Of a DNA stretch of 64,000 nucleotides, positions 23,521-36,794 are shown piece after piece; within the stretch, counting starts at the first letter, position 1; every line of letters starts with the position of its first letter. Under the pieces are notes generated by a model. It had not been told where the DNA came from and made no database searches. It worked only from the letters and a program-made list of their open reading frames with translations. Position numbers and translations under genes: made by a program. The DNA is taken from positions 23,097,666 to 23,161,665 of the forward strand of contig OX485807.1 of NCBI GenBank assembly GCA_950295325.1, in the 5' to 3' direction. Source of the stretch: Polytrichum commune (taxonomy: Eukaryota > Streptophyta > Polytrichopsida > Polytrichales > Polytrichaceae).

Positions 23521-25164
23521 ATGGCAAGTGTTGTGTGAGAGATTTTCAATATGCAAGTAGGAAGGTGTTCTTGAGCATCCTAGTGCCAAGTGTCATTTGT
23601 GTATAATTTAGTCCACTTGTAGACCATAGCGTAACATAAGCATACATCTCATAACGTTGTTGAACATACTCATGTCATAATATTAGTAAGCGCACTTGAA
23701 CGCCAAGTGTCATGAGGTGACACTAATGATGGAATTTTCAATCATTAGTGTATCCTAGCATGTGCCTCGAAATAGGGTAAGTGACACTATTATGCATGTG
23801 ATTCTAAACACCATAAACGGTGTAGTACCCCCATGTAGGGAACCTAGATACTAGGACATGACAATTATTCAAGGTTCTCCTAGTACCGCAAGGTAGGCAA
23901 TGAACCTTGTCTTGTATCAAGGGGACTCTTAAAAGGAGAGAGGGAATTATCTCTTATTCATCACACATCAAAATCTTGATATAGTATGTACCCCAGATGT
24001 TATCATTTTCAGCTAGTTTCACACTAGAGCTAGTTTTGAAGACTTTGTCTTAGTCTCGGGCCAAGTCATTTGAGATGAATTGGGCCACAAACCTTATAGG
24101 AGTCAAGTTTTATGTTGGATGGATGAGAGGTGCGTTCATACGCAGTAACTCCCACTCTCCACTTTTGAAAATGTTAACAAACTCTCAAGAGATGTAATGT
24201 CTCAATATACAATCATATACTTAACTTACACAACTCTCACCAAGTTTTATGGTCATCTTTGACACATTTTTTTCATGGGTTTGAACCTTGTTTTATACAT
24301 TGTCTTGTGCCGGGGAGAAAATGAAAATCTACTCGTACTTGACACTGATGATCAAAATACAATGTATACATTTAGACTTAAATTTACAATAACATCAAGA
24401 TATTCATCTAATTCTAAACGTGCACTTCAAGGATAAGTTCCTCCCAGATAAGGTCATTTTTTTTACATAATTGATTGAGAATTAATGTACTCAACTCAAT
24501 TAACGAAGAAATAGATATGGTAGAACGATTCCATAATTAGAGGAAGATATGACCCCCAATAGTTAATACTTCCAACCTCCTAAACCAACCCGTTGCAAGC
24601 ACAAACATGTTAAAAATCCCAAACCAATGAATCTTTGGAATATTCTATAGTCTAGAGATTTTGTCCCAACCCCCCCCCCCCAAAAAAAATTCTCACACAT
24701 ATGATATTTCAAATCAAAGCCCACAACATGCTAGAAAATTAGGACATTTGGACGAAATTTGCTCCCCCCAATCCTCTTTTGAAAAAAACACTCTTATTTT
24801 GGATGTGACTATGGCCTCTTAGGCATTTGGATGTTATGGTTAATTAACATGCTCAAGTTCACATTGGCATTAAAGTCAATGTTTGTTTTCCTTTTCTCTT
24901 TGAAAAAGGACGACAACTTCTAACAACTCTAAAGCACCAAACTCAATCACTCAAAGTTTGCTCATCCATAAAACGTGATGACTGAGGACATGTACGAAGT
25001 TTGTCAGCCTTGTAATAGCTGTTTGGGTACACGACTCAATAGATCGGATACTTGTTGATAGTTCTTATTTTGCAGACGACTCGTGTTATGAAAGTACAAG
25101 TGTGCTTTTTTCTTCTTCTTTTTTTTCCGTTCCCCCAAATGATTAGGTTGTGGCTATTACCTAA
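23521..25164. other. Intergenic; one reversed family B fragment
   Basis: No gene seen. The stretch 24055-24140 is a reverse-orientation family B piece (CATTTGAGATGAATTGGGCC ... TTTTATGTTGGATGGATGAG). A C run followed by an A run lies near 24668-24690. Confidence 0.45.
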
Positions 25165-25548
25165 GGGCCGGTTCACACTATGCCCAAGTCGAGAGGAGAA
25201 GCGTCACTTTTCTGGACCAAACTATGTCGAGAGGAGAAGCCTTTGGGATGAAAAAGTATATTGAAATAATCCACTGTCAGATTTTGAATGTTTGAATGAA
25301 AAATAAGTTCAGGCTCTCGAAGGAAGTTTGGGTCGAGCATTTTGCTCGACTCAAACTTTGCTCGAGAGGCCGAACTCTTGGCGCCATAACTTCCTAAAAG
25401 TGTTGCCACCTGGGCTCTTTTGGAGGCGACGTCCTTTGGACTTCGGCCTCTAGTGTGAAGGCCGAGAGGACGGACTTTGGACATTTCTGCATTTTCATTT
25501 GTCCAAACGCTTCTCCTCTCGAAGTTTGGCCACAGTGTGAACCGGCCC
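25165..25548. mobile_element. MITE with GGGCCGGTTCACACT termini (384 bp)
   Basis: Inverted termini of about 40 bp: left GGGCCGGTTCACACTATG, right CACAGTGTGAACCGGCCC. Subterminal TCGAGAGGAGAAGCG-like motifs recur within both arms. Flanking trinucleotides are TAA and TGA, close to the TWA duplication expected of PIF/Harbinger, which the terminus also resembles. No coding capacity. Confidence 0.75.
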
Positions 25549-26268
25549 TGAGTCGTGTAGTGTAAGGTTGAGGGAGCTAAAACATTGACTTCAAGCATTG
25601 AGTACACGTACTACTATACTATTGAAAAAACTAAGGTGTCTTTTGCTAGCCATTGAAAGTCGATTCCAACGCACCAACATATAATTTCTTTGGATTTCGT
25701 AGGCAAAAGTTAGAAGTGTGCAAAGTTTCATTGGGAGATGATCCAAAACCGTCATGAGGCTAGATGTTCACAAGGTGAACATTTTGATTGTGCAAGATTT
25801 CATGGTGTCGGTTTTAGGTGGGGTGTTGGTTTTAGTACCCACTACCTTACTAGAGTCTTTGGGCCCGTGTTTGGTCCCTTTATGAAAAACTGACTTCTTA
25901 GCACTAGGACCCTCACTCCCATGCCAAAAATATTTTGTTGAGGAAAGTATTGTAAAGAACAAGAGATCCACATCATGACCCCAGGGGGTAAACTCTTCAC
26001 TAAGTCTGGGAACCATGTGTGTTCGGTACCCCTTATAACCTTTTAACTATAGAACTTCATCATCAAAAACAATATCATTCACTAAATAACGGTTTGTTAT
26101 AGTCATTCGTGTATTCGAACATCTCAAATGAATCGTATCAACTATGTAGACAATTATAAAATGATTGGAGAGAAATAGTCATTATTGGCATATATGTATA
26201 TAAATAACTTTGACTTGACAAAGTTATAGTGGTATGACACGGAGACGACAAGTATTGCTTCATATATG

Positions 26269-26514
26269 GGCCGGGGATTCGTGGCACTCAAGTAAAATCA
26301 TCCGTGCGGATGAAAAAACACAAGAATCATCTAAATGACTATTTTTGGGCAATTTGATTCCGGAAATAGAGTCAAAGGCCCCGAATTAGTCTAGTGACGT
26401 CACATTCGAATGAATCGGCCCTCAACCCCATAGGGGGGCTTTTTTTATTGGAGCCACTTCATCCACGATATCTTGGATGGATGATTTTACTTGAGTGCCA
26501 CGAATCCCCAGCCT
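26269..26514. mobile_element. Short MITE (about 245 bp) with 8-9 bp target duplication
   Basis: Inverted repeats of about 35 bp: GGGGATTCGTGGCACTCAAG continuing to ATCATCC on the left, and its inverse on the right at 26479-26510. The direct repeat CATATATGG flanks it at 26261-26269 and 26515-26523. The 8-9 bp duplication allows hAT or Mutator-type mobilisation. Confidence 0.75.
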
Positions 26515-28119
26515 CATATATGGATGCGTTACAACTTTTTGGAGTATGAGGTACATGCTTGGATGAAATAAAGTTCTCAAGTGAAAAACCTTGTGGAGGC
26601 TTGTGATACAATTACCCCCAGGGGGTGCACTCAGCATTGGTTGTACCTATCTGCATGAGTGCACCAAAGGGGTATTATTAAAGGAGATGGGATACAAAAT
26701 ACACATAGTTGTAGGGTGTAATTTTTTCTCTCTCATTATGTGGATATACTAGGTTATTTGTAATGCAATAAGAGAGGTATGCCTAATTTAGGGTCACATG
26801 CATCAATCATGTTTTGGTGTATATATGCATCTTAGGTACTTCATGATATACGAAACTCTGAAACCAAACTCTCTTTAAATAATCTTTTGTACACATGCGT
26901 TGTACCATACAGGCTATATTGAGTTGACAATAGGGGGATCATGACAACATTAAAGCATGTCATGATCACACAACTCACTTGCAACCTTGTGATTGCATTG
27001 GTGCAACAGGGAATCGTTCTCTTGAAGCATGTTGCTTTCTTATATGTGTGGTACACAATTGCTTTCCATTTGTCAAGCCACTAACTATGGTGCTGGCTAA
27101 TTTGAATAAAGTGTCACATGTCACTTTCCTATTAGTTAGAATTAGTGTTGGTATGTTATCCCCATCTTTATTTTTAATATCATTCAAGTATCTATAACAA
27201 GGGTTTCACAAATTTTGATACATGTAGGGTATGTGTATCTGACACACCTCCCCCCTCCCCTCCCCCCAATTGAAAAAAAAAGGTTCTATATACTATGCAT
27301 GGTAAAAATTGCCTTAGTACTCGTATGGATTAGAGTGGTAGTAACCCGATTTATGGCTTAGATATATAGTGATTGTCTCACCTTGACATTTCCTACCAAA
27401 TGTTAGTATTTGACTCGTATTACAACTTTGATACCCACGGGTAAGTTCTTTGATACCATTATTGATACCCATGAATTCACCTATATACTAGTCCAACATG
27501 CATTTTCAGTGTTTGACTTTACATCCAAAACTAAACATACCAATCAAAACGTAGATGTCCAAAATCATTGTTGTGTTGGAATTATGCGCATCTACCTTAC
27601 CCATATATAAATCTTGAAACAAAGAGTAGATGAAAAGTTGAGAGAGAGAGAGAGAGAGAATGAATGAATGAAGATAACCAACATCTATACTAAATTGTCC
27701 TATGATTGTGGGTTACCATTCCAAAGTTACATGTTGCTATATAACTTTTTACCATCATTATCATGTTTTCGCAACTAAGTTAAATTGTATTCTTCGGTGT
27801 GCATACTAACTATGCTAAATATTGTATTTAGTGTCACTAACTATTTGGAACTACGCAATGCTATGTCTATATACAATATATCTCATATTTTATCAACAAT
27901 TGTCAAACTGTTTGTTTGGAGATAACAAGCATTAACAACTTTACATGGTATAAAAGTTACATCAATGTGTGACTCCAAACAACAAGCGACAGTAAATATA
28001 TATATATATATATATATTTAGTGTACTTATATCATTTGGATTGAAGATACTGATATGCTCATTAAACCGTTATAGCAATTCGTAACTCCATATGGTAACC
28101 CACACTAATTAGACAGCAA
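26515..28119. other. Intergenic with dispersed repeats
   Basis: No gene seen. It holds a reversed family E fragment (27395-27545), a GA microsatellite (27640-27659), a TA microsatellite (27996-28017), and a segment at 27820-28030 (ACGCAATGCTATGTCTAT ... TTAGTGT) that resembles 51530-51740. Confidence 0.45.
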
Positions 28120-28620
28120 AAAGGTGTAGTTACAGATGAACCGTTTGAAGTTCAAGACTTCAAGAAATTACGGATCGATTTAGAGGAATCTATGGAATGT
28201 ACTTCAAATCAATAAAGGAAAAAGCCGAAAGATCACAAGATGTAACCGGTTGGACTTGGAAACATTAGTGTCATATGGCATTTTATGTCATTATGGTAAA
28301 CTTTCGGATGACATTTCCTATGAACAAGTGGACAAATATTGTTGTGGATGATGGATGAGTTCATCCATTGGCCCAAACCCTACCCTTCTCTTGTTAACAA
28401 CTTGTGATGAATAATTGTCATGGATGACTAAAATTTGGATGAAAAATCACTTGGTAAGTGACAGCAATTGCAACATTGTAAACCCTTAACCATCCAAAAA
28501 CTTTACAAGGAATGACAAATAGTGTTGGGTTAACATTTGGTGTTGGCGACAACACTACACCGAGGTTTAGCGTTAGTATTGAGCAAGATGATTGGAATCG
28601 GTGATACTAAGGTAGAAATA
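28120..28620 (+). repeat. Composite of family C piece and half of an inverted-repeat element
   Basis: Positions 28120-28262 repeat the family C block. From 28262 to 28620 the sequence follows the left arm of the 11078-12167 element (GTGTCATATGGCATTTTA, ATTGTCATGGATGACTAAAA, ATTTGGATGAAAAATCACTT). The two families also lie close together in ABCC intron 1, suggesting a larger composite ancestor. Confidence 0.55.
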
Positions 28621-30170
28621 CCATAACCCGTTAACCACCCTCTGGCCGTGCACTAGATCGCCGTCATAACGGTGAAGCGCCATTTCTAAAACTGACCATG
28701 GCTCAGCAACAACTTCAATGTGTGCACTCTTAACTTAGTGTAGCCAATGGGAGTCAAGTGTTAATGTACTCATGAGGTAACTGATTTAGGCGATGTTCTG
28801 TATGAAAAAATGCGGATTACCGTGTTCAGTGTAGGAAGAATCGAGTGAACGAACAGGGGGTTGGACAACATTCCACTTTGAAAAATTGTAGCATTTTTTG
28901 TATAGGGCAGAAAAACATGAAACAACTTGCATTCTTCATGAATCGTTCTCGCCTATCTTGGAAAATTATCTCATGGTTGTCAGACCAGATCTTCAATGCG
29001 GTAAAATCACCTTATTTTCACGGGTTATGGTATTCCTACCTTAAGTATCATATTTAGTGTAGGGCTGTTGACAAATTGTGCCCAAAAGCCTCTTACGCGG
29101 ACACGACACTCCAGGCAACAATAATTCATTGAAGCTAGTTGTGTGTACTATTTACTAGCTAGCTGCCTTCACATGTGCAGTCCCGACAAAAGGACTTGAA
29201 ATGATGTGGTCCCTTTTTCAGGACTCTTATTACACTCATCTTATCTGAACAACACCCATCCGTCCACCGCCCACCATTGACCGCTAAGGAATTAATAAGT
29301 ACACCTTAAACTCCGTAATATTAACCCCCATAACATCACTCGCTCCTCTAACATCCCGAAACCCTAGGGAACGCATGTTCGTTCGTAGTTCAAATCTCGC
29401 TCCTTCTTGTCATATTTCTCTCCTTTATATCATGAATTTTGTCAGTACTGCAAACTACCCAAGAAGTCAACCCACACCTTCGCATTGCGCCATGTGTCGA
29501 TGTGTGGAGTGTTGTCTTCTTCTTCTTCTTCTTCTTCTTATGTCATTTGTTGAATGTTGGTGTGTGCATATGCCACATCCCCCAGGAAGGTCAAGTGGAG
29601 TGGATCACGCCACACCATTTAAATGTTGCACTTTGTGTGATTCCATAGTGTCACATGCTACACTCATTATGTGGTATCACGCATCCATGTTAACGCTACA
29701 AAAACTCATAACATCACGTGCACTTTGGTTGCCACAGGTGTGATACTACAAAGTTTAGGGTGTAGTTGAAGCACCTATTCCCGATTGGGACCCCGTCTAG
29801 AACCTATAGGGTGCTTAATGTTGATAGGGTTGGAAGCAATAGTGTCTTGACACATGTCACTGGTTTTGAGACTATAGTGACAAGGAAGGAGCGGTTAACA
29901 TGAGAGGTTTTGGCAAACTCCAGACATTAGTAGTGTGTTTGTGCCAACTTTTGGTTTAAAATTTTTGCAGCCATTTCAATCCAAGGAAAATTTTACGGTC
30001 CTTGTGAATTATGTTTTCCTACACATGGAAATTTTGCACCGCCTTATACTTCTCCATATTTGGGGCAAAATCTCTCAAGTGATCAGTTAGGGGCGCCACT
30101 ACTCTACTCTACTCTACTCTACTCTACTCTACTCTACTCAAGACCACCGTGAGGTAACTTACTTGCTTGC
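28621..30170. other. Intergenic with two microsatellites
   Basis: No gene seen. A CTT run at 29514-29539 and an ACTCT run at 30099-30139. ORFs of 60-122 codons around 29375-29743 show no recognisable motif. Confidence 0.45.
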
Positions 30171-31826
30171 CAGTGGTTTCCACCGAGGATTCGGATGGGT
30201 CCCAAGCAATGTGTGACTGCCATGTGGCAGTAGAGTTTGCAGAACAGCTTCATAATTATTCATTGAAACCTGCGGCCTTGAAAGCAGGGAGAACCAACCG
30301 GTGGTTACTTACAGATGAACCGGTGGAGTTCAAGAAGTAACCAGTGGAAGCTAATTAAAGACTGCAGGAGAACCACTAAAGATCATTCTGGAGGAATCTA
30401 GAGAATCTACCTCGGATTAATAAACGAATCCCGAAAGAGGTCAACATGTAATGAGTTGGTTGGACTCGGAAACACACTAGCTAGGATCTCAACCCAAATG
30501 ACTTTCATTTTTTAAAAAATAAAATCATAACCAGTCAAAATCCTCTTCTTCCAAACTCCCAACCGGTTACCAGAGTTCGGGAAGTTTTTGAAGCCTTAGT
30601 GGCTAATTGCCGGTAGTTGCTACGAAGGGTTGGTTTTTTTCCAATTTACATCGGCAAGAGCTGGTCTTTTGTAAAATCAATCGGCCAATTGCCTATATTT
30701 TCATATTTTCATTGGCCAATATCCAATTAAATGGAATTCATATCAGCACTAATTGTTTAAAAAATGTATGAAAAGTTATCAGAAATCATTTCTTAGCACA
30801 AAATCTTGAATAAATGAAAAGAAAGGCATGTTCAAAACTTTAAATTTGAAGAGTTAATATCCTTGGCAGGAATTGAACCTAGCAATGCCTTCACCGCTTG
30901 AAGGCCAAGGGTCCCCCAATTCTTCATAGAAGCAATTGGATTTGGTCATGGAAAGGTTGCATAATTCAAAAAGTTTAAGGTTTAGGGTACTTCCTCAAGT
31001 GCATCATGAGATGCCCCAGACAAATAGCGCTCTGGATTGCTATACAAATAGCGAAACTTCGCAGCATCCTTCCAAAGATCTAGAGCACTTGTTAGAATGT
31101 CATCAAAATCATTGTTTGGGCCTTCCATAGCAACACGCATCATACTTTCTAAGTTAGATGTAGACATTCGATTACAAAGTTTTTGTTTAATAGTATTTTG
31201 AACAGAAAACGCCCTTTAGCACTCTGCGGAGCACCGGAGGATGAAGGCGCCATCGCCGAGCAAGTTGCCGTTCATCTTTGAAGCCCCAACCTGCATCACT
31301 CAATACCTGCCTGCACTCAGATACACATGCTCATGACCCGGAGGGTATCAGTTACCATTTCCCGGGTATTGGCCAGTATTTGAATACTTCTTCCGGCTAA
31401 AATCCAGTAACTCACAAGAAGAATCGGCTACATTTCCGGGACATTTTCTGGTCCATCAGCTAATTGCCGGAGGATTGAAATTACAGTCGGATTGCCATCC
31501 GATGGTTGGAAATTTGGACCGGCCATGAGGGGAAATCCATCGGCTGATAATGAACTAGCCGTCGGTTTTCCCCGACCATTGCCGGTTACATGTTTGTATG
31601 TTGGGGGGCGTTTTCATCATTGACTAGAGGGTATAATTCTACATATATTATTCCTCTGAAACGGTGGGTACATACTTTCCCCCTCCCGAGGCCTTGAACG
31701 TCAACCGGCTATTTCTCAAACTCAACCAGTGCATCTGTAACTAGCTAGCGGCCAGTTCGTTCTCCCCGTTCATTGGACCGTTTAACTTACTTACTGCCCA
31801 AGACAGCCTCCCGATTGAAACCACTG
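30171..31826 (-). mobile_element. Decayed hAT transposon (about 1.66 kb)
   Basis: Ends read CAGTGGTTTCCACCGAGG on the left and, in inverse, CAGTGGTTTCAATCGGGAGG on the right. Both sides carry similar subterminal blocks (left 30285-30340, right 31698-31768). The C-terminal domain of a hAT transposase is encoded inside on the minus strand. An 8-bp target duplication is not visible, so the exact boundaries are uncertain. Detached family C fragments elsewhere probably derive from relatives of this element. Confidence 0.6.
30982..31240 (-). pseudogene. hAT transposase C-terminal (dimerisation) domain, broken
   Basis: The minus-strand frame reads ...SAEC, a TAA stop at 31216-31218, RAFSVQNTIKQKLCNRMSTS, and then LESMMRVAMEGP. 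This is the conserved hAT C-terminal pattern (AECxRxFSxQNxIKxxxRNR followed by LxxLMRxxxEGP). The frame continues for about 45 residues to a stop. The in-frame stop and the absence of the upstream catalytic region make it a fragment. It matches the minus-strand orientation of the enclosing element. Confidence 0.7.
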
Positions 31827-31973
31827 GTGGACAGTAAGTAAGCACCATTCCCACGAGACTTTCAAGACGCGTGTGTCTACATGTCTGTCGGCTAATTAAA
31901 TGAGTATGAGTACATTAATTGTGTTGTCAGCCGCTCCTGCATTCATGCTGTTGACCAGAGCCCTACATTGGGT

Positions 31974-32169
31974 GCCCATACCCATGCCCACCCATGCCCA
32001 TGGGTTTTGGGTGGGCATGGGTGCGATATTATTGTTCATGGGTGGGCATGGGTGCGATATTATTGTTCATGGGTGGGCATGGGTGGGCATGGGTGCGCAC
32101 ATGTCATGCTATGGGTGAGCATGGGTGGGCATAGGTCGCTACTGATGGGCATGGTCTGGGTATGGGTGC
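31974..32169 (+). repeat. GTGGGCATGG minisatellite
   Basis: Reiterated GGGTGGGCATGGGTG units, with a 33-bp higher-order duplication containing GCGATATTATTGTTCATG. The left end holds CCCATGCCCACCCATGCCCA, the inverse of the unit, so the array begins with a hairpin-capable segment. Confidence 0.75.
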
Positions 32170-32510
32170 AATTTTAAAGGAAAATGTTGGGCTCTGCTGT
32201 TGACAAACACAATGGAGCCTGTGAGTGATCCATTAAGTTATTTTGGCATTCATGGGTGAGCTAGGAATCTAGCTAACATGGTGCGTTTCTTAACATAACC
32301 TCACATCCATGGCAACTGCTATTCTCCCTCTCTAGTATGACACGTTTAAGGGACACAACAAAAATCCGTAAATGGCGTAAAGTTGTGGTATTATTGAGGG
32401 AAGACAAAAACATAAGGAATACGAGCTGCAAGTATATGTACAATGCGTTTATGCAATATAGATGGTATGAAAGAATAACTTACAGTAAATTCCAAACAAA
32501 TAAAGTATTC

Positions 32511-32798
32511 TCAAGATCTCTTGAAACATGATTCGAAAGATCGATGGCGTTGCCTACCCAAGTTAGCAACTTTCCTCTTATCTAAATTCCCTATTGATTT
32601 TTTAAAATCAATAATTTCATTAACACCAAAATATAAAGAGTTGTCTAATAAGAAACTAGACAACCATGATGCATGACGTTTAGCGTCACTAAGCTTTACC
32701 GTAGGTGGAGCAACGCCATCCACGTCTACTAAACCTAGATCAACATTAAGGAAAAAAAAACACGAAATTGGGGACTGCAAGAATGCAAGAGAGTGCAC
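32511..32798 (-). CDS. Hypothetical ORF, 95 codons, possibly transposon-derived
   Basis: A minus-strand frame encodes PPTVKLSDAKRHASWLSSFL and DNSLYFGVNEIIDFKKSIGN. I do not recognise it with certainty. It lies on the same strand as, and 1.3 kb upstream of, the hAT fragment. It could be a piece of another transposase or a chance ORF. Confidence 0.2.
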   Translation of the reverse strand: MHSLAFLQSPISCFFFLNVDLGLVDVDGVAPPTVKLSDAKRHASWLSSFLLDNSLYFGVNEIIDFKKSIGNLDKRKVANLGRQRHRSFESCFKRS

Positions 32799-33391
32799 AA
32801 GATATTGGTGATACTATATCACCATGAGTACAAGGCAACGTACTAGGCAGGAGGCCACTCCAACCCTAACCAGTAACCCTGATTCACATTAAGTTCCCAT
32901 TAATAAGTGAAGTTTCCAAGTAGTTCCCAAGTAGTTCCCAAGTGAAAATGGATGTGTTTTTGATGTACATAACATAGATGAAAAGAATTTTAGCACCAAC
33001 TACCTCTTTAATATGACAATACGGAGATTCGAAATGTCGCATTGTCAAGTGTCGTAATCTTATAAAAGAAAGAGAGAGAGAAAGAGAGTTTTGGAACTAA
33101 AAAGTTTGGTTGTGCAAAAATGTGTCATAATATCGAGGGTGTCGTATAAACGAGTGTCATAATATCGAGGTTAGACTGCACACCAATTTGCCATATTAGT
33201 GTGGGTTATTGTTTTGGGTAACATGTTGTTATAAACATCGTTTGATTAAGAATAGTACTTTAAGAAAGAAAACAACCTATATGAGAATCATAAACGGTTC
33301 ACATTGTAGGTGGTGAGCAGGTCTTGCATCGTGCTAGAATTGCCACTTTTTGGAGGTGACAACATAGGCTTTTTTTTTTGTAGATGTTATG

Positions 33392-33700
33392 ATCAATGTT
33401 GAATTGGTGTATGGTAGGTGAATACATGGGCACCTGTAATCATCGTCAATAACGATTTCAAAGAGCTTACCTATTGATATCAAAATCATGATACTAGTCG
33501 AATATCGATGTGTGTGGTAGGCACATCAACATGAGAGGATTTTTGAAGGCATGTGTTATTATAGTGTGTGGGTCAATACCATTCTTTACCATTTTGATAC
33601 TAGGGCAATTTTCCTTACGTACGAATGTTCTTGCACGGTATACAGACTCGAATGGTATTGAAAATAAAACACCTTCAAATTCTCACACTTTATATGTATT
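33392..33700 (+). repeat. Family E dispersed repeat, copy 1
   Basis: It shares with 34555-34900 the order ATCAATGTTG, GGTGTAT, AGCTTACC..ATGATATCAAAATnATGATA, CAAATATCGAT, GTGGGTCAATACCATT and GGTATACA. A reversed fragment lies at 27395-27545. Confidence 0.55.
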
Positions 33701-34554
33701 AATATTTGTAAAGATGAAATCCTCGTTCTAGATACGCGAGTGGTATTTAAAAGGAGGGAGGGCTACCATACCACCATTGGTTCTAACCAATACGAGCGTA
33801 ACACATAACTTTCTGTTCATATTTTGAATTAATGTGTGTCAAACATGCTTACACCTATACACATCAAGGAATAAGAAACGTCTTACTTGATGTATTTGGA
33901 ACAAAAATTATAAAGACTCATATCTCCAACTGATAACCCACGTTGATAGGACGACTCTTTGTTCATCTTACACATGAATCTCTATGCTGATATGTGCATT
34001 TAGGTTGCCCCACACTAATGTATCCACGTTCCACATTATTTTGATGTGTTATATTAGTGTCATGTTTCATGCAAGCCACCATACATATTTCAAGCATCAT
34101 CCATAACAATCATTCTCACTCTTATGTCTTTGCAAGTTATAAACGGGTGATGTGCTCGTCATTCCTAAAAAATTCAATGCAACTCTATGTACTCTTCACA
34201 AATGACAAATTAGTTATTAATCTTCAAGTTTGGAATTGCTTCCATGGAACACCAACCGTAATGGACCGGATCTTGCTTGACAAAAGTTTTGACTAAATAG
34301 GAAGTTACAACCTTCACTTTATAGTAACGAAAAATACTGTAAATTGGTATCGATATGTGAGAAAAATGTGAGCCTCTATGAATCACTCTCAAAGACATCT
34401 CTTAGAAATTGAGGCTTATCATATTTGGAAAGGTATGCTCAAACCCTACCTTGCCACATGTGCCTTCCACTTATGCGGTCACATATTAGGTCACAAACCC
34501 CGCTTAAGAAAAACAAATGACAACCCATTTTGTGTTGCATGAGTGTTTAAGAGT

Positions 34555-34900
34555 TAAGATCAATGTTGGATCGGTGTATATGCATGTGAATGCATGGTAT
34601 CAGTAATGAACATCAATAATGGTATCAAATAACCTACCCATGGATATCAAAATTATGATATAAATCAAATATCGATACCCGAGTTATTATTTGGGTCAAT
34701 ACCATTTTAAATCATATTGATGGTGATTTCATCTAGGTATGAAAGGTCTTGTATGGTATACAAACCCAAATGATATCAAACACAAGAATACTATCAAATA
34801 CCCATACATGTACCCGTCAAAAGGTATGGAATCTTCATTATAGAGCCCAAATGATATATTAAAAAAGACGATACCAATCCAACACTGGTTAAGACCGTCA
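34555..34900 (+). repeat. Family E dispersed repeat, copy 2
   Basis: A direct copy of the 33.4-kb repeat, with GGTATCAAATAACCTACCCA, TGGATATCAAAATTATGATA and TTTGGGTCAATACCATTTTA. Neither copy codes for a recognisable protein and no terminal inverted repeat was found. Confidence 0.55.
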
Positions 34901-35240
34901 AATTTATACCAATTTTTTTACCATTGAAGGTTGTTGAACCCAAGGTTAGCCCTCGAAGCATTGTGGTATATCATGCCAGTTCAAATATGTACTATGGAGT
35001 ATGATGCATAAAATTGTGAAGAATGGTTTCCAAAACTACATCCATACAGTTAGAACTATAATATATGTTAATGGTGCTATAAAATAGAATTAGAACAATT
35101 ATTCTTTCAAAATATTATATCAATTCCATATTTGACTAAAACCACTTTGATGATGCGCTTATTATTGGATACAAATTTGAGTTCTATAATGTGGTGAAGA
35201 AATCATAAAACTTGAAGTCAAGAATTTGTTAATTTAAACG

Positions 35241-36384
35241 AGAGAGCTGACTTTTCAAAACTTTCACAAAGTTTGAACTTCCTCTTTTCAGAGGCCAAAT
35301 CCTTCAAGTTCTTCTTCATTGTAATGCAAGGGTGGGTGGGTGGGAATGTTTACAAGACTCTTTCTAAGTCACTTACCTTGCCCTATTTCACCATTACATA
35401 ATGCTTTGCATAAGAGAGTCCTTTGCAGTCATATATTGATGGGTGTATTGTATCACCTAAGTATTCTATGCCATATCCTAACTTGCCTTGCAATGATGAG
35501 TGCCTCATTTACATGCTTTGTGAACAAATGGTTTTCATTACCCATTTGTATGGTTTCACTTATCCCATGCTTTGGAGTCTAATCCCCAACCTTCATGTTC
35601 TAATGCAAAAATGTATCTATCTAGTCCACTACATGTATGAGGTACTTACAAAGAGGAAATAATCCTATTAGCCTCAACCAATGGAAATGCATAAAATGTC
35701 ATAATCACAAAACATTACTGCATTGAACGTGTGAAGGGCCTGCCTCACCTGTGCCCATGCAACCAACCAACAAAAAATGAGGATTAGTTACGTACACGAG
35801 GTAAATAACAACAGGACCCAGTTGTTATCCATGTCGCACACTTAGACTCCATTTCAAAAACATCAAAGTATTTCAAGAAAGTTACACTCATTGTCATGCC
35901 GCATATGAGTGTTCAAACCTGTTCTTTTGCCATGATGGGGTAACTCCAAGTAGAATACTCTTCTTGGTGGTGACTCCTACTCCTTCACTCTTAGCACTTA
36001 ACTAATACCCTAATTCACACTAAGTTGGCCGCACCTTCCACTACCGTGAATAGTAGAAAAGAGGCTCCGTTTTAGGGTTAAGGGTTTATATTGGAGTTCT
36101 TACCTATGGTAAGTTCTCTCAACCCTAATTTTGGCTTTAGGTTTGAGACGTGGGCCTGTCTGTCACTAAGCTCGTGTCATCTTTTTCATCCATTCCTCCG
36201 TAGTGTTTGCTTCATGGTAAGTACAAAGTCTTGCCATGTGCTTGGGTCTTAGTATTTTTTGGCTTATTGGTCATTTATGCTATTAGTAAACACCTTTGCC
36301 ACGTGCTCATTTATAAAGGTAGTTTATGAATTTTAGAAAATTGCATGGTAAGGCATTAAGAGAGAGAGAGAGAGAGAGAGAGAC
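35241..36384 (+). mobile_element. GA-bounded element Y1
   Basis: The block runs from GAGAGAGCTGAC at 35241 to a GA run at 36359-36384. It aligns in order with Y2 (46855-48358): GGCCAAATCCTTCAAG, AAGGGTGGGTGGG, CCAACCAACAAA, GTACACGAGGTAAATA, TTTTAGGGTTnAGGGTTTATATTGGAG, GGTAAGTT and GGCATTnAGAGAG. Its core at about 35744-35830 shares with X1 and X2 the string CCTCACCTGTGCCCATGC, then TTAGT..CGTACA..AGGT and TTGTTATCnATGTC. I see no long ORF. Confidence 0.6.
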
Positions 36385-36794
36385 GTTCTATGCTTACTAT
36401 CAAGCTTAATTTGTTCATACAACATCCTTTTATTTAGAGGCCAAGCCATTCTTCTACAAATCAATGTACCTTTTGAAACCCGGGAGGGTGGGTGGGAGCA
36501 AGCATCATGACCACACTTTTGCATTACTATCCTTTGACTATAGTCATTGTCTCCTCTTTGCATGTATCTAAGAAGGTGTGATAGCCTTTAAGTAGTCTAC
36601 ACTACCCAAGGTTTTACCCTCTATATCACTTAAGTGTAAAAAATGCACTTCTTATCCATAGTTTATCATATCAAGTTCAAAAAAGTATTAGGCATACTCA
36701 AAAATACTTCAAAGTCCTATCAAAAGCCAAAATATGTTATGCATTCCTCACATCTACGGAGTGCATAAGCATAAGATGATATGCAAAACCTAAG

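Noticed and set aside
30850-30935. tRNA gene on the minus strand (GGTTCAATTCC B-box-like)
   Set aside because: No acceptor or anticodon stem pairs convincingly. A tRNA-derived relic is more likely, too weak to list.
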